Part shown: in pieces, positions 26,061-34,152 of the stretch
Numbering within the stretch: the first letter of the stretch is position 1
How the letters are laid out: each line of letters starts with the position of its first letter
From: Bradyrhizobium frederickii
Lineage (GTDB): Bacteria > Pseudomonadota > Alphaproteobacteria > Rhizobiales > Xanthobacteraceae
NCBI RefSeq assembly: GCF_004570865.1
Contig: NZ_SPQS01000013.1
Location: 1-64,000 of the forward strand
Length of the DNA stretch: 64,000 nucleotides
Direction of reading: 5' to 3'
Made by a program: the position numbers and the translations under genes
The notes under the pieces: generated by a model
The model's database searches: none
Seen by the model: only the letters and a program-made list of their open reading frames with translations
What the model was told of the DNA's origin: nothing

Positions 26061-26573
26061 TTATCGTCCCAGGAGAGCCGTGAGCTCTCGAGGCGGGTTG
26101 ATGCTCCAGAACGAATATGCCGCCAGTTCTTTCGAATGCTCGGCGAACATATCGACCCGTCTGCTTGTAAACTCCGTAATGACGCCGAAAAATTCAGTTG
26201 GTGACCTGATCGTCGCAAGTCTCAGGCCGAATTCAAAAGCAAATTGCGCGTTGGCCCCGGCTATCTCAAGAAGCTTCGTTTGATACGCCTGCATGTCTGC
26301 CGTCGCTGGAGCAAAGCCTTTCGTTGGATCGCTATCCGTCATTCTCTGACTGAGGTCATCTACTAAGGCATCGGCCCGAGGCTCAATGATAGAAACCTCG
26401 TGTTTAGGATCATCATGAAGCTCAGGAGGCGGTTCGATCGAATCTGCCGCAGCAGAGTGAGGTAAATTCTCTTTCGGGCTTTTAACAATGGCCTGCTTGT
26501 TCCGTTGGGCCCGCGCTGCCATTTTCGGATTGCGGGCGCGTTTGGGCGCTGCCGCTGGTTTGCGTTTGCTCAT
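26061..26573 (-). CDS. Phasin-family protein
   Basis: The 170-residue protein has a basic Lys/Arg/Ala-rich N-terminus (MSKRKPAAAPKRARNPKMAA) and a phasin_2-like helical region TADMQAYQTKLLEIAGANAQ, FAFEFGLRLATIRSPTEFFG and EFTSRRVDMFAEHSKELA. Phasins coat polyhydroxybutyrate granules. The basic tail resembles PhaM/PhaF-type proteins that also touch DNA, which is inference. The start at 26573 follows GGAGCGTCAG. A PHB-depolymerase-like gene lies 0.5 kb away on the same strand. Confidence 0.7.
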   Translation of the reverse strand: MSKRKPAAAPKRARNPKMAARAQRNKQAIVKSPKENLPHSAAADSIEPPPELHDDPKHEVSIIEPRADALVDDLSQRMTDSDPTKGFAPATADMQAYQTKLLEIAGANAQFAFEFGLRLATIRSPTEFFGVITEFTSRRVDMFAEHSKELAAYSFWSINPPRELTALLGR

Positions 26574-26799
26574 CTGACGCTCCAAGAAAATGGGGGTGCG
26601 ACCACAACGGTCATTCCTGAAAGGACAACAGGCCTGGTGACGTGGGGTTCCAAGTCGGTGCTGTTGGTCCCGCATGAACTGAGATCAATCGCACGTTCTA
26701 CGAGTTCGACCATGATTTTAGGCAGCAACTCCAACCAACAAACGCTTAACTGGGCGCCCCTCCTTGAATGCTCTAGCTCTAGCACCAGTACTAGCAGTT

Positions 26800-27096
26800 G
26801 GTGGTGGGAGGAGAAGAGAGTACGAGGTCATCCATGTGGCTGACGGCGCAGAGCCGTAGGCGGGTACGGAACGGCGGGTCGCCGACATTCTCATCACGGA
26901 CGTCATGCTGCCCGAAGGCATCGACGGATGGCAGATTGCCGAACGTTTCCGGGAGGATAACTCCAAACGTCCGGTGATCTGTGCGATCTGTTTCTCGCCG
27001 TCGCGCCCGCGCTGGCGGATAGAGACCGGCTTCGGCGACGCCAAATTGATCCGGAAACTCGGCGATGTGCTCGAGGACGACGTGAGCGCCCTGTGA
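26800..27096 (+). pseudogene. Degenerate response-regulator receiver domain
   Basis: Two frames are needed: EYEVIHVADGAE at 26818-26853 and, after a shift, VADILITDVMLPEGIDGWQI from 26878, continuing AERFREDNSKRPVICAICFS to the stop at 27094. This is the beta3 phospho-Asp segment (ITDVMLP) and alpha3-beta4 part of a single-domain receiver. The N-terminal acidic pair is absent and the usual TGYSP-x-K lysine segment has become CFSPSRPR. It is a decayed gene. Confidence 0.5.
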
Positions 27097-27103
27097 AGCC
27101 AGA

Positions 27104-28288
27104 CTACCCACCGAGCGGATGTTCGAGGAAGAAGCGCAGCATTTCCCTGCTCGCATCTGGCCCTTGCGGATCAGTGTAGGATCCGGCGGGGCTGCCGCCT
27201 GACCACGCGTGTCCGGCGCCATTGATGTTCCAATGTTCGGAAATCGCCCGACCGGCCCCGTCGATCAGGACGGTGCGAGTATAGGCATGGCCGTGGGGGA
27301 CGCGTCCGCGAAGCACCTTCGTCGTCGGGCTCGTTTCCCTGGCGGACTGCTCGATAATCTGATCGCCATTCTTTGGATTCACCGTTGTGTCGCGATCGCC
27401 ATGGAAAACGATGGTCGGCACCGAAGTGTCCGCAATTGCCTTGGAGCCGCCCCCTTGCCGCATGGCGACGAACGCGGAGGGAAGATCGCTCGCGGCTCCG
27501 CACGCGAGGCCTGAATGAATACCGACGGCCGCATACAGGTCGCTATACGTTGCGCCCATGATGGCGGCGGCGGCCCCGCCGGCCGACAGCCCCGCGACGT
27601 ATACGCGCTTCGGATCGATCACATGGTCGCGCATGATCTGGCGGGTAATGCCGGCGATTATCGAGGGCTCGCCCCCGCCGCGGCGCTGGTCGCTCGTGCG
27701 AAACCAGTTCCAGCACTTCGACTGGTTGGCTCCGCTCGGCTGCTCAGGATAGACCACGAAGCAGTTCTGCTCTTCCGCCAGGAAGTTCATCCGGGTGCCG
27801 GCCGCGAAATCGTCCGGCGACTGGGTACAGCCGTGAAGCATGACGATCAGGGGAAGCCGTTGTCCCTGATAGCGGCTTGGGATGAACAGCTTGTAGGTCC
27901 GGCTTCCCGCGGCGTTACTGAACTTACCGGCGATGAACCGTGTGCCCTCGGGCACGATGTCCGATGGGGACGGAGGAGCGCGTGTGATCGGACTTCGCAG
28001 GCGGAGCCCGGAAACATCCCGCATGCCGTCGAGCAAGGAGCGTCTGCGTCCCTGACCAGAGCGGGCCGGCGCAATCTGCGGAGCTTTCCGCTCCCCGACA
28101 ATGTCGGCGGTGGCGTCGATGGTAAGCGGATCGCACCGCGGGAGCTGATCCTGAGGGGCGCTGCGGGACTCCGGTCTTGGAGACCTACCGCCCTGGAGCA
28201 TGCGCTGCAACAGCGCGGTGGCCTCAACCAGTTGGCCGGCACGCGTGAGGCGGGTTGCTTCGCGAACTATGTCTTGATTCAGCATCAT
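27104..28288 (-). CDS. PHB-depolymerase-family esterase (LpqC/PhaZ-like)
   Basis: The 394-residue alpha/beta hydrolase has the oxyanion region VMLHGCTQSPDDFA (about 150), nucleophile YVAGLSAGGAAAAIM (Ser about 237), acid FHGDRDTTVNP and base INGAGHAWSGG. These match the esterase_phb family. The N-terminus (QDIVREATRLTRAGQLVEAT, ALLQRML) is helical with no signal peptide, so the protein should be cytosolic, unlike extracellular depolymerases. It begins directly after the stop of the CopG-type gene (TGAATGATG), so the two are co-translated. Nearby phasins support a role in granule turnover. Confidence 0.8.
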   Translation of the reverse strand: MMLNQDIVREATRLTRAGQLVEATALLQRMLQGGRSPRPESRSAPQDQLPRCDPLTIDATADIVGERKAPQIAPARSGQGRRRSLLDGMRDVSGLRLRSPITRAPPSPSDIVPEGTRFIAGKFSNAAGSRTYKLFIPSRYQGQRLPLIVMLHGCTQSPDDFAAGTRMNFLAEEQNCFVVYPEQPSGANQSKCWNWFRTSDQRRGGGEPSIIAGITRQIMRDHVIDPKRVYVAGLSAGGAAAAIMGATYSDLYAAVGIHSGLACGAASDLPSAFVAMRQGGGSKAIADTSVPTIVFHGDRDTTVNPKNGDQIIEQSARETSPTTKVLRGRVPHGHAYTRTVLIDGAGRAISEHWNINGAGHAWSGGSPAGSYTDPQGPDASREMLRFFLEHPLGG

Positions 28289-28708
28289 TCACCTCATTCT
28301 GTCGGCGAGAGCGGCCTTGACCGCGGGAGTGGCGTGAAGCGCCCCCAGCACCGAGACCGACGCGATTGTGGCGCGAGCCAACTCCGGAGTGACGTCCTGG
28401 GCGATGGTGGCCAAGCCCAAAACATTGATCTGCAGCATCTCGCCGGCGCGCCGCGCCGCTTCGAGATCCTCGCGAGTGTAGTTGCGGAGCCCGAGGTCCA
28501 GGTTCTTCCGGGCCGTGGACTGTCTGACCACCTCTATGTGTCGCTCGAGCTGGTTGCGGATTGCTGTCCGGATGAAATCAGTCCGGTTCGAATAGAACCC
28601 TTCCTGCACCATGAGATCGACATGACCGAGGTCGACATAGCCAAGGTTGATCGTGATCTTTTCTGTGTCGGGGACCTTGGGTCGCAGTTCGTGAACGTTA
28701 GCGGGCAT
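28289..28708 (-). CDS. CopG/ribbon-helix-helix family protein
   Basis: The 139-residue protein has an N-terminal ribbon-helix-helix-like stretch EKITINLGYVDLGHVDLMVQ, EGFYSNRTDFIRTAIRNQLE (the S-N-R-(T)-D-F-I-R-x-A-I motif). A helical tail follows (NYTREDLEAARRAGEMLQIN, VLGLATIAQDVTPELARATI). Such proteins bind short DNA operators as dimers. It is directly coupled to the esterase gene downstream, so it is probably its regulator or an autoregulator. I chose ATG 28708 (MPANVHEL); a start 8 codons upstream (MVNGCSAM) is possible. Confidence 0.7.
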   Translation of the reverse strand: MPANVHELRPKVPDTEKITINLGYVDLGHVDLMVQEGFYSNRTDFIRTAIRNQLERHIEVVRQSTARKNLDLGLRNYTREDLEAARRAGEMLQINVLGLATIAQDVTPELARATIASVSVLGALHATPAVKAALADRMR

Positions 28709-29417
28709 AGCGGAACATCCATTCACCATCCGGTTGGATGATGTCTGGATGTTATCTGGATACTCGCGAGCACTTTTCAAGGGGAGCCATTCAAATGATC
28801 CTGGACGAGCATCTCGCGTGGGTGGGCCGTCTCACGTCGAGAGCGGTTGCCGTGAAGGCCAGACAAATTCCTGGCGAAACTAGCTCCACGCGGCGTTGCG
28901 GGCACCGTCTTTGGCTTCTTCTTGCGGCAAGGAGCTTTCGAATGGGGCCCGCTTGTCCTCTTTATGTCCTTCTCAAGAAGTCGCCGGTCTAGGCGGATAT
29001 TCTCACGTGAATGAAGCCTCCATGGCAGGCTCCCTGCACGCGGCCAAGAATTTCAAATTAGGACAGCGGTGCGCCTTTGGTCGGTTACGCGGCCTAATCC
29101 TTTCCCTGCAGGCGGGTATGTTCGGCGGGAGCGACGGTCCTTTGAAGTTATCATTCGCGGTGAAGAAGGAGATCACCGCTTAGGCGTATCAGAGTGCACG
29201 ATGAAGTGCACACCGCCACGGAATGACTAAGATGCAGGTTCGATCCTTAGTGGACCGTGTTTCTTCTGCCGACAGCGCGGAGTCCTCGCGTGCGCGCCGA
29301 TTGCAGCACTGACACTTCGCGAAACATCTCGCGGTGCACTTACGGAACAACATTACATCTGGGAAAATCGCGGAACGAATCGACTTATCAGTCTTTCTCT
29401 GACCTCGGGAGGTGCCC
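28709..29417. other. 709-base stretch without a supported gene
   Basis: The stretch contains the promoter region of the CopG-esterase pair and a few short frames, such as 29008-29183 (MNEASMAGSLHAAKNFKLGQ, 58 codons). None shows a recognisable family, a clear ribosome-binding site or codon bias. It is probably decayed accessory DNA. Confidence 0.4.
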
Positions 29418-29699
29418 ATGACTTCTCAGGCCATAGAAGGCGCATGTGCGTTCGCTTGGCGGAACTACTTGCTGCTCAATAGTGGCATCAGTGAAGACGA
29501 TAACAGGCGTTCCGCCCTCTTTCGCTACGTCACCAATCTTCGCGATACCGGCGAATATGATTTCGACCTCTTGCAAATAGCAGCGGTCGCTTACCTGCAA
29601 AAGCTGGACGAACTGCATGACGACCGACGCGCTAGACTCGCGGCAGATCAGGCTTTGGCCGAACGGTTAGCATCACGTGGTGCACTACCTGGTACCTAG
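29418..29699 (+). CDS. Hypothetical protein (93 residues)
   Basis: The frame reads MTSQAIEGACAFAWRNYLLL, then RYVTNLRDTGEYDFDLLQIA, AVAYLQKLDELHDDRRARLA. It is all-helical and soluble, and I do not recognise a family. The start is supported by GGGAGG placed 5 bases before the ATG at 29418. It is followed 33 bases later by the small phasin-like gene on the same strand, so the two may be an operon. Confidence 0.5.
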   Translation: MTSQAIEGACAFAWRNYLLLNSGISEDDNRRSALFRYVTNLRDTGEYDFDLLQIAAVAYLQKLDELHDDRRARLAADQALAERLASRGALPGT

Positions 29700-29732
29700 C
29701 TTTGGGGTTAATCACCGGAGAAGGAGCAAGCC

Positions 29733-29963
29733 ATGGCAGACAACACCACTAACTCAGACCGTCTCGCGCGCGACGCCCAAAAGCGCACAACCGCAGCGAC
29801 AGAAATCGGCATGATTGCCTTGAAGCCAATTATGCACTTTCAGGTCTCAATGCTGAGGATGTGGGCCGACAGCATCGAAAGGTTTGCGGGCAATTACGAA
29901 AAGGGGTTCGAAGAAACCGCCACCGCGGTCGAGAAGCAGTCCGACAAGGATCGCGCCGCATAG
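29733..29963 (+). CDS. Small phasin-like helical protein
   Basis: The 76-residue protein reads MADNTTNSDRLARDAQKRTT, then MIALKPIMHFQVSMLRMWAD and SIERFAGNYEKGFEETATAV. One amphipathic helix with hydrophobic heptads (MIALKPIMHFQVSMLRMWA) resembles short phasin-type proteins that lie on granules, but no signature is decisive. GGAGAAGGAGC precedes the ATG by 7 bases, a strong ribosome-binding site, which suggests high expression. Confidence 0.5.
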   Translation: MADNTTNSDRLARDAQKRTTAATEIGMIALKPIMHFQVSMLRMWADSIERFAGNYEKGFEETATAVEKQSDKDRAA

Positions 29964-30168
29964 ATCAACGCAATCGTGCGTTGGAGTCGGAGTTAGGTCA
30001 AAGGCTGCCCCTGGGAGCTCGCATCACCGTGGTCGGCTCACCTACCGGAAGCGACGACCCGGCGCTCTGAGCTATGGTCGGGCCGTGAAGCGGCGTTCGA
30101 GGCGGCCTTACTCCTCGTCCTCGGTCGAGCACTGTTCGCCACACTGGCACTTCACCAGCGCGGCCCCT

Positions 30169-30351
30169 TTAGTGCTCACGACGGAGCTTCTCGGCGAGCG
30201 CTCGTTGGTCGTCGATGTGCTCCTGGAGAACCCTACGGGCTCGCGGCGGCAAGGAGGCTGGGGTCGCAAGGAAACGTCGGCTTCGCTCCACAAGGGCGCG
30301 GCTTGCTTCGACTAGGGCTCGCGTTTGCTGAAGGACGCGCGGCCGCTCCAC
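30169..30351 (-). CDS. Small helical protein (60 residues)
   Basis: The frame starts with GTG at 30351 and reads (M)ERPRVLQQTRALVEASRALV, then ERSRRFLATPASLPPRARRV and QEHIDDQRALAEKLRREH. The repeated (T/S)RALVE units and high Arg/Glu suggest a coiled coil. No family is recognised. It lies within an otherwise empty 400-base gap. Composition and frame length are the only support. Confidence 0.35.
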   Translation of the reverse strand: MERPRVLQQTRALVEASRALVERSRRFLATPASLPPRARRVLQEHIDDQRALAEKLRREH

Positions 30352-30362
30352 GAGTTGTCACG

Positions 30363-31784
30363 TCACACCAGGCTTGACTTGCCCCGGCTCAGCACCTCGC
30401 CCGCGCCCTTGTCGCCGACGATCTTGCCCTGCTCATACACCACCCGCCCCCGCGCGATCGTCGTGACGGGCCAGCCGGTAACGTCAAACCCCTCCCACGG
30501 CGTATAGTCCGCCCCGTGGTGCAGGTCGGCTTGTTGAATCTTCTTGGTCAGCTTCGGATCCCACAGCACGACATCCGCGTCAAAGCCGACGCCGATCGAG
30601 CCCTTGCGTGGATAGAGGCCGTAGATTCGTGCATGGTTGGTCGCAGTCAGCTCGACGAATTTTTGCAGGCTGATCCGTCCTTTCGAGACGCCCTCCGAGA
30701 ACAGGATCGGCAGCCGCGTCTCGACGCCGGGGATGCCGTTCGGCACCCAGCGGAACGAAGTGCGTGCATTCGGCGTCAGCTTGCCCTTGGGATCGTCATA
30801 GCGGAACGGGCAATGATCGGATGAGAAAGTCTGGAACACGCCCGTCGTGATGCCCTCCCAGATTGCCTGCTGGCTCTCGGCATCGCGCGGCGGCGGCGAG
30901 CAGACATATTTCGCGCCCGTGATGTCCATGTTGAGGCCCTTCATGTCGTCGGCCGTCAGCGTGATGTATTGCGGACAGGTCTCCGCATGCACCGGCAGTC
31001 CGCGCTGCTGCGCCCAACGCACCTGCTCCATCGCCTCTCGGCCCGAGACGTGGACGATCATGATGGGAACGCCGATCACCTCGGCATGGCTGATGGCGCG
31101 GTGCGTCGCCTCGCGCTCGACCGCCTGCGGTCGCGAGGTGCCGTGATAATAGGGCGCGATGTGGCCTTCGCGCTCCAGTCTGTTGGTAAGGAAGCGGATC
31201 GCGTCGTAGCCCTCACAATGGACCATGACCAGCGCCTCCTCACGGCGCGCCACCTCGAACACCTCGAGCAGCTGCTTGTCGCTGAGCACGAGGTCGTCAT
31301 AGGTCATGAACACCTTGAACGAGGTGTAGCCGTCCTTGACCAGGGCCGGCAGTTCCTGCCCGAGCACGACCGCGGTCGGGTCGGAGATGATGAGATGAAA
31401 AGCCGTGTCGATGTAGCACTCGCCCTCGGCAAGCTTGCGGTAGCTCTCGACGCAGGTGCGGAGCGAAGTCCCCTTCTCCTGGAGCGCGAAGGGTAGCACC
31501 ATGGTGTTGCCGCCAGCGGCGGCCGCCCGCGTTGCCGAGGCAAAATCGTCGGCCATCACCACATCGGGGCCCGAGGGTTGCGAGATGTGAACGTGGCTGT
31601 CGATCCCGCCCGGCAGCGCGAGCAGCCCGGTCGCGTCGATCTCGCGGGCCGCGCCCTCGATGCTGTCGGCAATGCTGACGATACGGCCGTCACGAATGCC
31701 GATATCGGCGCCAAACTCGTCGCTGGCGGTCACGATGGTGCCGCCGCGAATGGCGAGGTCGAGCTGCGTCACAGGAGTCTCCAT
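30363..31784 (-). CDS. hydA: Dihydropyrimidinase / D-hydantoinase
   Basis: The 473-residue cyclic amidohydrolase has all metal ligands: HxH in GGIDSHVHISQP (about 61-63), the carboxylated Lys in YTSFKVFMTYDDL, His in VMVHCEGYDA and MIVHVSGREA, and Asp in FQTFSSDHCPFRYDDP. It opens five- or six-membered cyclic ureides (hydantoins, dihydropyrimidines) to N-carbamoyl amino acids in the cytosol. Its ATG at 31784 overlaps the TGA of the upstream AMDase-like gene (TGATG), so the two are co-translated. True substrate unknown; an iminohydrolase or phenylhydantoinase role is possible. Confidence 0.9.
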   Translation of the reverse strand: METPVTQLDLAIRGGTIVTASDEFGADIGIRDGRIVSIADSIEGAAREIDATGLLALPGGIDSHVHISQPSGPDVVMADDFASATRAAAAGGNTMVLPFALQEKGTSLRTCVESYRKLAEGECYIDTAFHLIISDPTAVVLGQELPALVKDGYTSFKVFMTYDDLVLSDKQLLEVFEVARREEALVMVHCEGYDAIRFLTNRLEREGHIAPYYHGTSRPQAVEREATHRAISHAEVIGVPIMIVHVSGREAMEQVRWAQQRGLPVHAETCPQYITLTADDMKGLNMDITGAKYVCSPPPRDAESQQAIWEGITTGVFQTFSSDHCPFRYDDPKGKLTPNARTSFRWVPNGIPGVETRLPILFSEGVSKGRISLQKFVELTATNHARIYGLYPRKGSIGVGFDADVVLWDPKLTKKIQQADLHHGADYTPWEGFDVTGWPVTTIARGRVVYEQGKIVGDKGAGEVLSRGKSSLV

Positions 31785-32515
31785 CACTTGATGACCGCTG
31801 ATGTCTTGAATATTCGGCCCCACCCTGCAAGAGCCCTGATGTCGCCGCCGGCAAGCTCGAGGGTCCGCCACAGCGTCACCGCGACCGAGTCGAGCACGGC
31901 GATGTCCAGCTCCCGCTCCAGCGTGGCCGCCAGCGCCGCGCCGTCGAGATTGGTGCAGAGGATGACGATCGCGTCGGCCCCCTCCGCCGCCACGGCGCGG
32001 ATCATGCCGGCGATCGTCGCAGGCGCGACCTCGCCGAAGGAAAAATTGTCGCGCAGGCCGAGATGCCGCTCGGCATGCGGGGGGATGCCCTCCTCCGCCC
32101 AGACATCGCCGATCCGCCGCTGCACATCATCCGTATAGGGCGAGACGAGACCAACGCGCCTGGCGCCGAGCGCGCGGCCGGCGTCGATGCAGGCGAGCGT
32201 CGAGGTCGTCGCGGGCACGCCAGTGCGTTCCGTAATCGCCTCGCAAAGGCTCCTGTCCCGGCCGATGCCAAGCCAGCTCGCGGAGGTGCCGTTCCAGGCG
32301 ATGGCATCGACCTTGGCGTCCGCCAGTAGATCCGCCGCGGGCAGCATCACCGAGGCGTCGAACTGACTCAACGCGGCCGCGTCGAGCGCAATCTCCGTCA
32401 CGCGGAAGCGCGAAAAATGCGCAGTAACGTCCGGAGCGCCGGCCAGCATCGCGCTGGTGACGGGCTCGAGCACCGAATTGGAGGACGGCGTGATCATGCC
32501 GAGACGCTTGCGCAT
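31784..32515 (-). CDS. Asp/Glu-racemase-fold enzyme, maleate isomerase / arylmalonate decarboxylase type
   Basis: The 243-residue protein starts MRKRLGMITPSSNSVLEPVT, the hallmark of the maleate isomerase/AMDase branch. Where maleate isomerases have the first catalytic Cys (C-T-S), this reads AWNGTSASWLG, with Gly, as in arylmalonate decarboxylase. The second Cys is kept (IVILCTNLDGAALA). One-Cys members can decarboxylate malonates or isomerise other acids. It lies between the ABC importer (32525) and the hydantoinase, overlapping the latter by one base, so its substrate is probably a ring-opening product or precursor. Confidence 0.75.
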   Translation of the reverse strand: MRKRLGMITPSSNSVLEPVTSAMLAGAPDVTAHFSRFRVTEIALDAAALSQFDASVMLPAADLLADAKVDAIAWNGTSASWLGIGRDRSLCEAITERTGVPATTSTLACIDAGRALGARRVGLVSPYTDDVQRRIGDVWAEEGIPPHAERHLGLRDNFSFGEVAPATIAGMIRAVAAEGADAIVILCTNLDGAALAATLERELDIAVLDSVAVTLWRTLELAGGDIRALAGWGRIFKTSAVIK

Positions 32516-32524
32516 GCCGAGATC

Positions 32525-33301
32525 TTACGACGCCTGCGCCAGGCGCGTCGACTCCTCGCGGATCAGCGACAGGATGTGGCGCTTGGCGTCGTTGAACTCG
32601 GGGCTGGTGATATCGCGCGGGCGCGGCAGGTCGAAGTTCACAGCCTCGCGAATCCGGCCCGGACGCTTCGTCATCACCACGATCTTGTTGCCGAGCACCA
32701 GCGCCTCGTCGACGCTGTGGGTGACGAAGACGATGGTGCAGCGACGCTTCTGCCAGATCGCCACCAGCTCTTCCTGCATCTCCAGCTTGGTCTGGGCGTC
32801 CAGCGCCGCGAACGGCTCGTCCATCAGGATGACGCTCGGGTTCATCAGCAGGGCGCGGGCGATGCCGACGCGCTGGTTCATGCCGCCCGACATCTCGGAG
32901 GGATGATGGTGCTCGAAACCGCGGAGGCCGACGAGATCGATGAACTCCATCGCACGGTGGTGCCGTTCGGCCTTGGCGACGCCCTTGAGCTTGAGATGGA
33001 AGGCGATGTTGTCGATCGCCGTCAGCCACGGCATCAGGGTCGGTTGCTGGAATACGACGCCGCGGTCCGAGCCGGGTCGCTCCACTTGCCTGCCGCCGAC
33101 CAGTGTCCGCCCCGACGTCGCCTGCTCGAAGCCGGCGATGATGTTCAGGAGGGTCGACTTGCCGCAGCCGGAGGGGCCGAGCAGGCAGACGAAATCATTG
33201 GTTTCGATGTCGAGATTGATGTTGTCCAGCGTCAGCAGGTCGCGGCCGCGCCGCTTGTCGGAGAACACCTTGACGATGTTGCGAAGCTCGATTGCCGCCA
33301 T
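32525..33301 (-). CDS. NitT/TauT-family ABC transporter ATP-binding protein
   Basis: The 258-residue ATPase has Walker A GPSGCGKSTLL, Q-loop VFQQPTLMPWLTA, signature MSGGMNQRVGIARAL, Walker B VILMDEPFAALDAQTK and H-loop FVTHSVDEAL. The pattern is that of SsuB/TauB/NrtD-like importers. Start ATG 33301 overlaps the stop of the permease gene (TGATG). It is the third gene of the SBP-permease-ATPase-racemase-hydantoinase operon. Confidence 0.9.
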   Translation of the reverse strand: MAAIELRNIVKVFSDKRRGRDLLTLDNINLDIETNDFVCLLGPSGCGKSTLLNIIAGFEQATSGRTLVGGRQVERPGSDRGVVFQQPTLMPWLTAIDNIAFHLKLKGVAKAERHHRAMEFIDLVGLRGFEHHHPSEMSGGMNQRVGIARALLMNPSVILMDEPFAALDAQTKLEMQEELVAIWQKRRCTIVFVTHSVDEALVLGNKIVVMTKRPGRIREAVNFDLPRPRDITSPEFNDAKRHILSLIREESTRLAQAS

Positions 33302-34152
33302 CAGCCCGCCCTGCCCTGGACCGTAGTTGTCTGCTGCCAGCGCAGCGTGCGCGCCATGATGGCCTTGAGGCCGAGGTCGGAGAGATAGCCGAGCAGCCCG
33401 ATCGAGATCATGGCAGCCAACACGATGTCGTAGCGCAGGAAGTAATAGGAATCCCACAAGACGTAGCCGAGGCCGCTCTTCACCGCGACCATCTCCGCGG
33501 TGACCGTCAGCATCCAGGCCGACCCGACCGCGATGCGTAGCCCTGCGAAGATCGAAGGCAGCGCGGCCGGCAGCACGATGTCGGTCAGCATCTGCCGTCC
33601 GTTGGCGCCCATCATCGCGCCTGCGCGGACGAGATTATGGTCCACGGTCTTCACCCCGTGAATGCTGTTCATCAGCACCGGAAAGAAGGCGCCGAGAAAG
33701 ACCAGGAAGATCGCCGGCTTGTCGGCAATGCCGAACCAGATGATGGCGAGCGGAATCCAGGACACCGGCGGAATCGGACGCAGCATCTGCAGCGTCGGCT
33801 CCAGCGTCTTCTCGAACAGGCGCGACCAGCCGATCGCGACGCCGGCGAGGATTCCGAGCAGGCTTGCCAGCGCAAAGCCGCCGAAGACACGAAGAGCGCT
33901 GGCAAGCGCGTCGCGCAGCCAGTGGCCGGAATAGGTCTGCGTCGTCTCGTCGAAGCCGAACACCCAGTCGCCGAGCGCATGCAGCACCGCACTCGGCGCC
34001 GGTAGCAGCGCGGGCGGAAGCATGCCACTCCGGGCAAACGCCTCCCAGCCCGCAATCAGCAACGCGGGGACGACCAGGCGTTCGAGCCCCTGGAACGCCC
34101 GCGTCGGCCGGAACGCTGGCCTCGCGGGCGAGACGTCAGTAACCGAGGTCAT
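33301..34152 (-). CDS. NitT/TauT-family ABC transporter permease
   Basis: This 283-residue permease has about six spans (for example LVVPALLIAGWEAFARSG, VFGGFALASLLGILAGVAIG). The EAA loop reads RAGAMMGANGRQMLTDIVLP, AALPSIFAGL. It overlaps the substrate-binding gene by 17 bases. A start at 34152 (MTSVTDVSPARPAF) is preferred over longer, Arg-rich upstream extensions, which have no membrane character. Confidence 0.88.
   Translation of the reverse strand: MTSVTDVSPARPAFRPTRAFQGLERLVVPALLIAGWEAFARSGMLPPALLPAPSAVLHALGDWVFGFDETTQTYSGHWLRDALASALRVFGGFALASLLGILAGVAIGWSRLFEKTLEPTLQMLRPIPPVSWIPLAIIWFGIADKPAIFLVFLGAFFPVLMNSIHGVKTVDHNLVRAGAMMGANGRQMLTDIVLPAALPSIFAGLRIAVGSAWMLTVTAEMVAVKSGLGYVLWDSYYFLRYDIVLAAMISIGLLGYLSDLGLKAIMARTLRWQQTTTVQGRAG

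Noticed and set aside
28738..29183. Short frames after the CopG promoter (84 and 95 codons)
   Set aside because: No ribosome-binding site, no family, and poor codon pattern; listed as a gap instead.
29884..30315. 143-codon plus-strand frame over the small helical gene
   Set aside because: Basic/serine-rich composition with no homology-like motif. The opposite-strand frame is more protein-like.
22631..30360. Complete prophage or conjugative element
   Set aside because: Apart from the broken integrase no capsid, tail, relaxase or type IV secretion gene is present.
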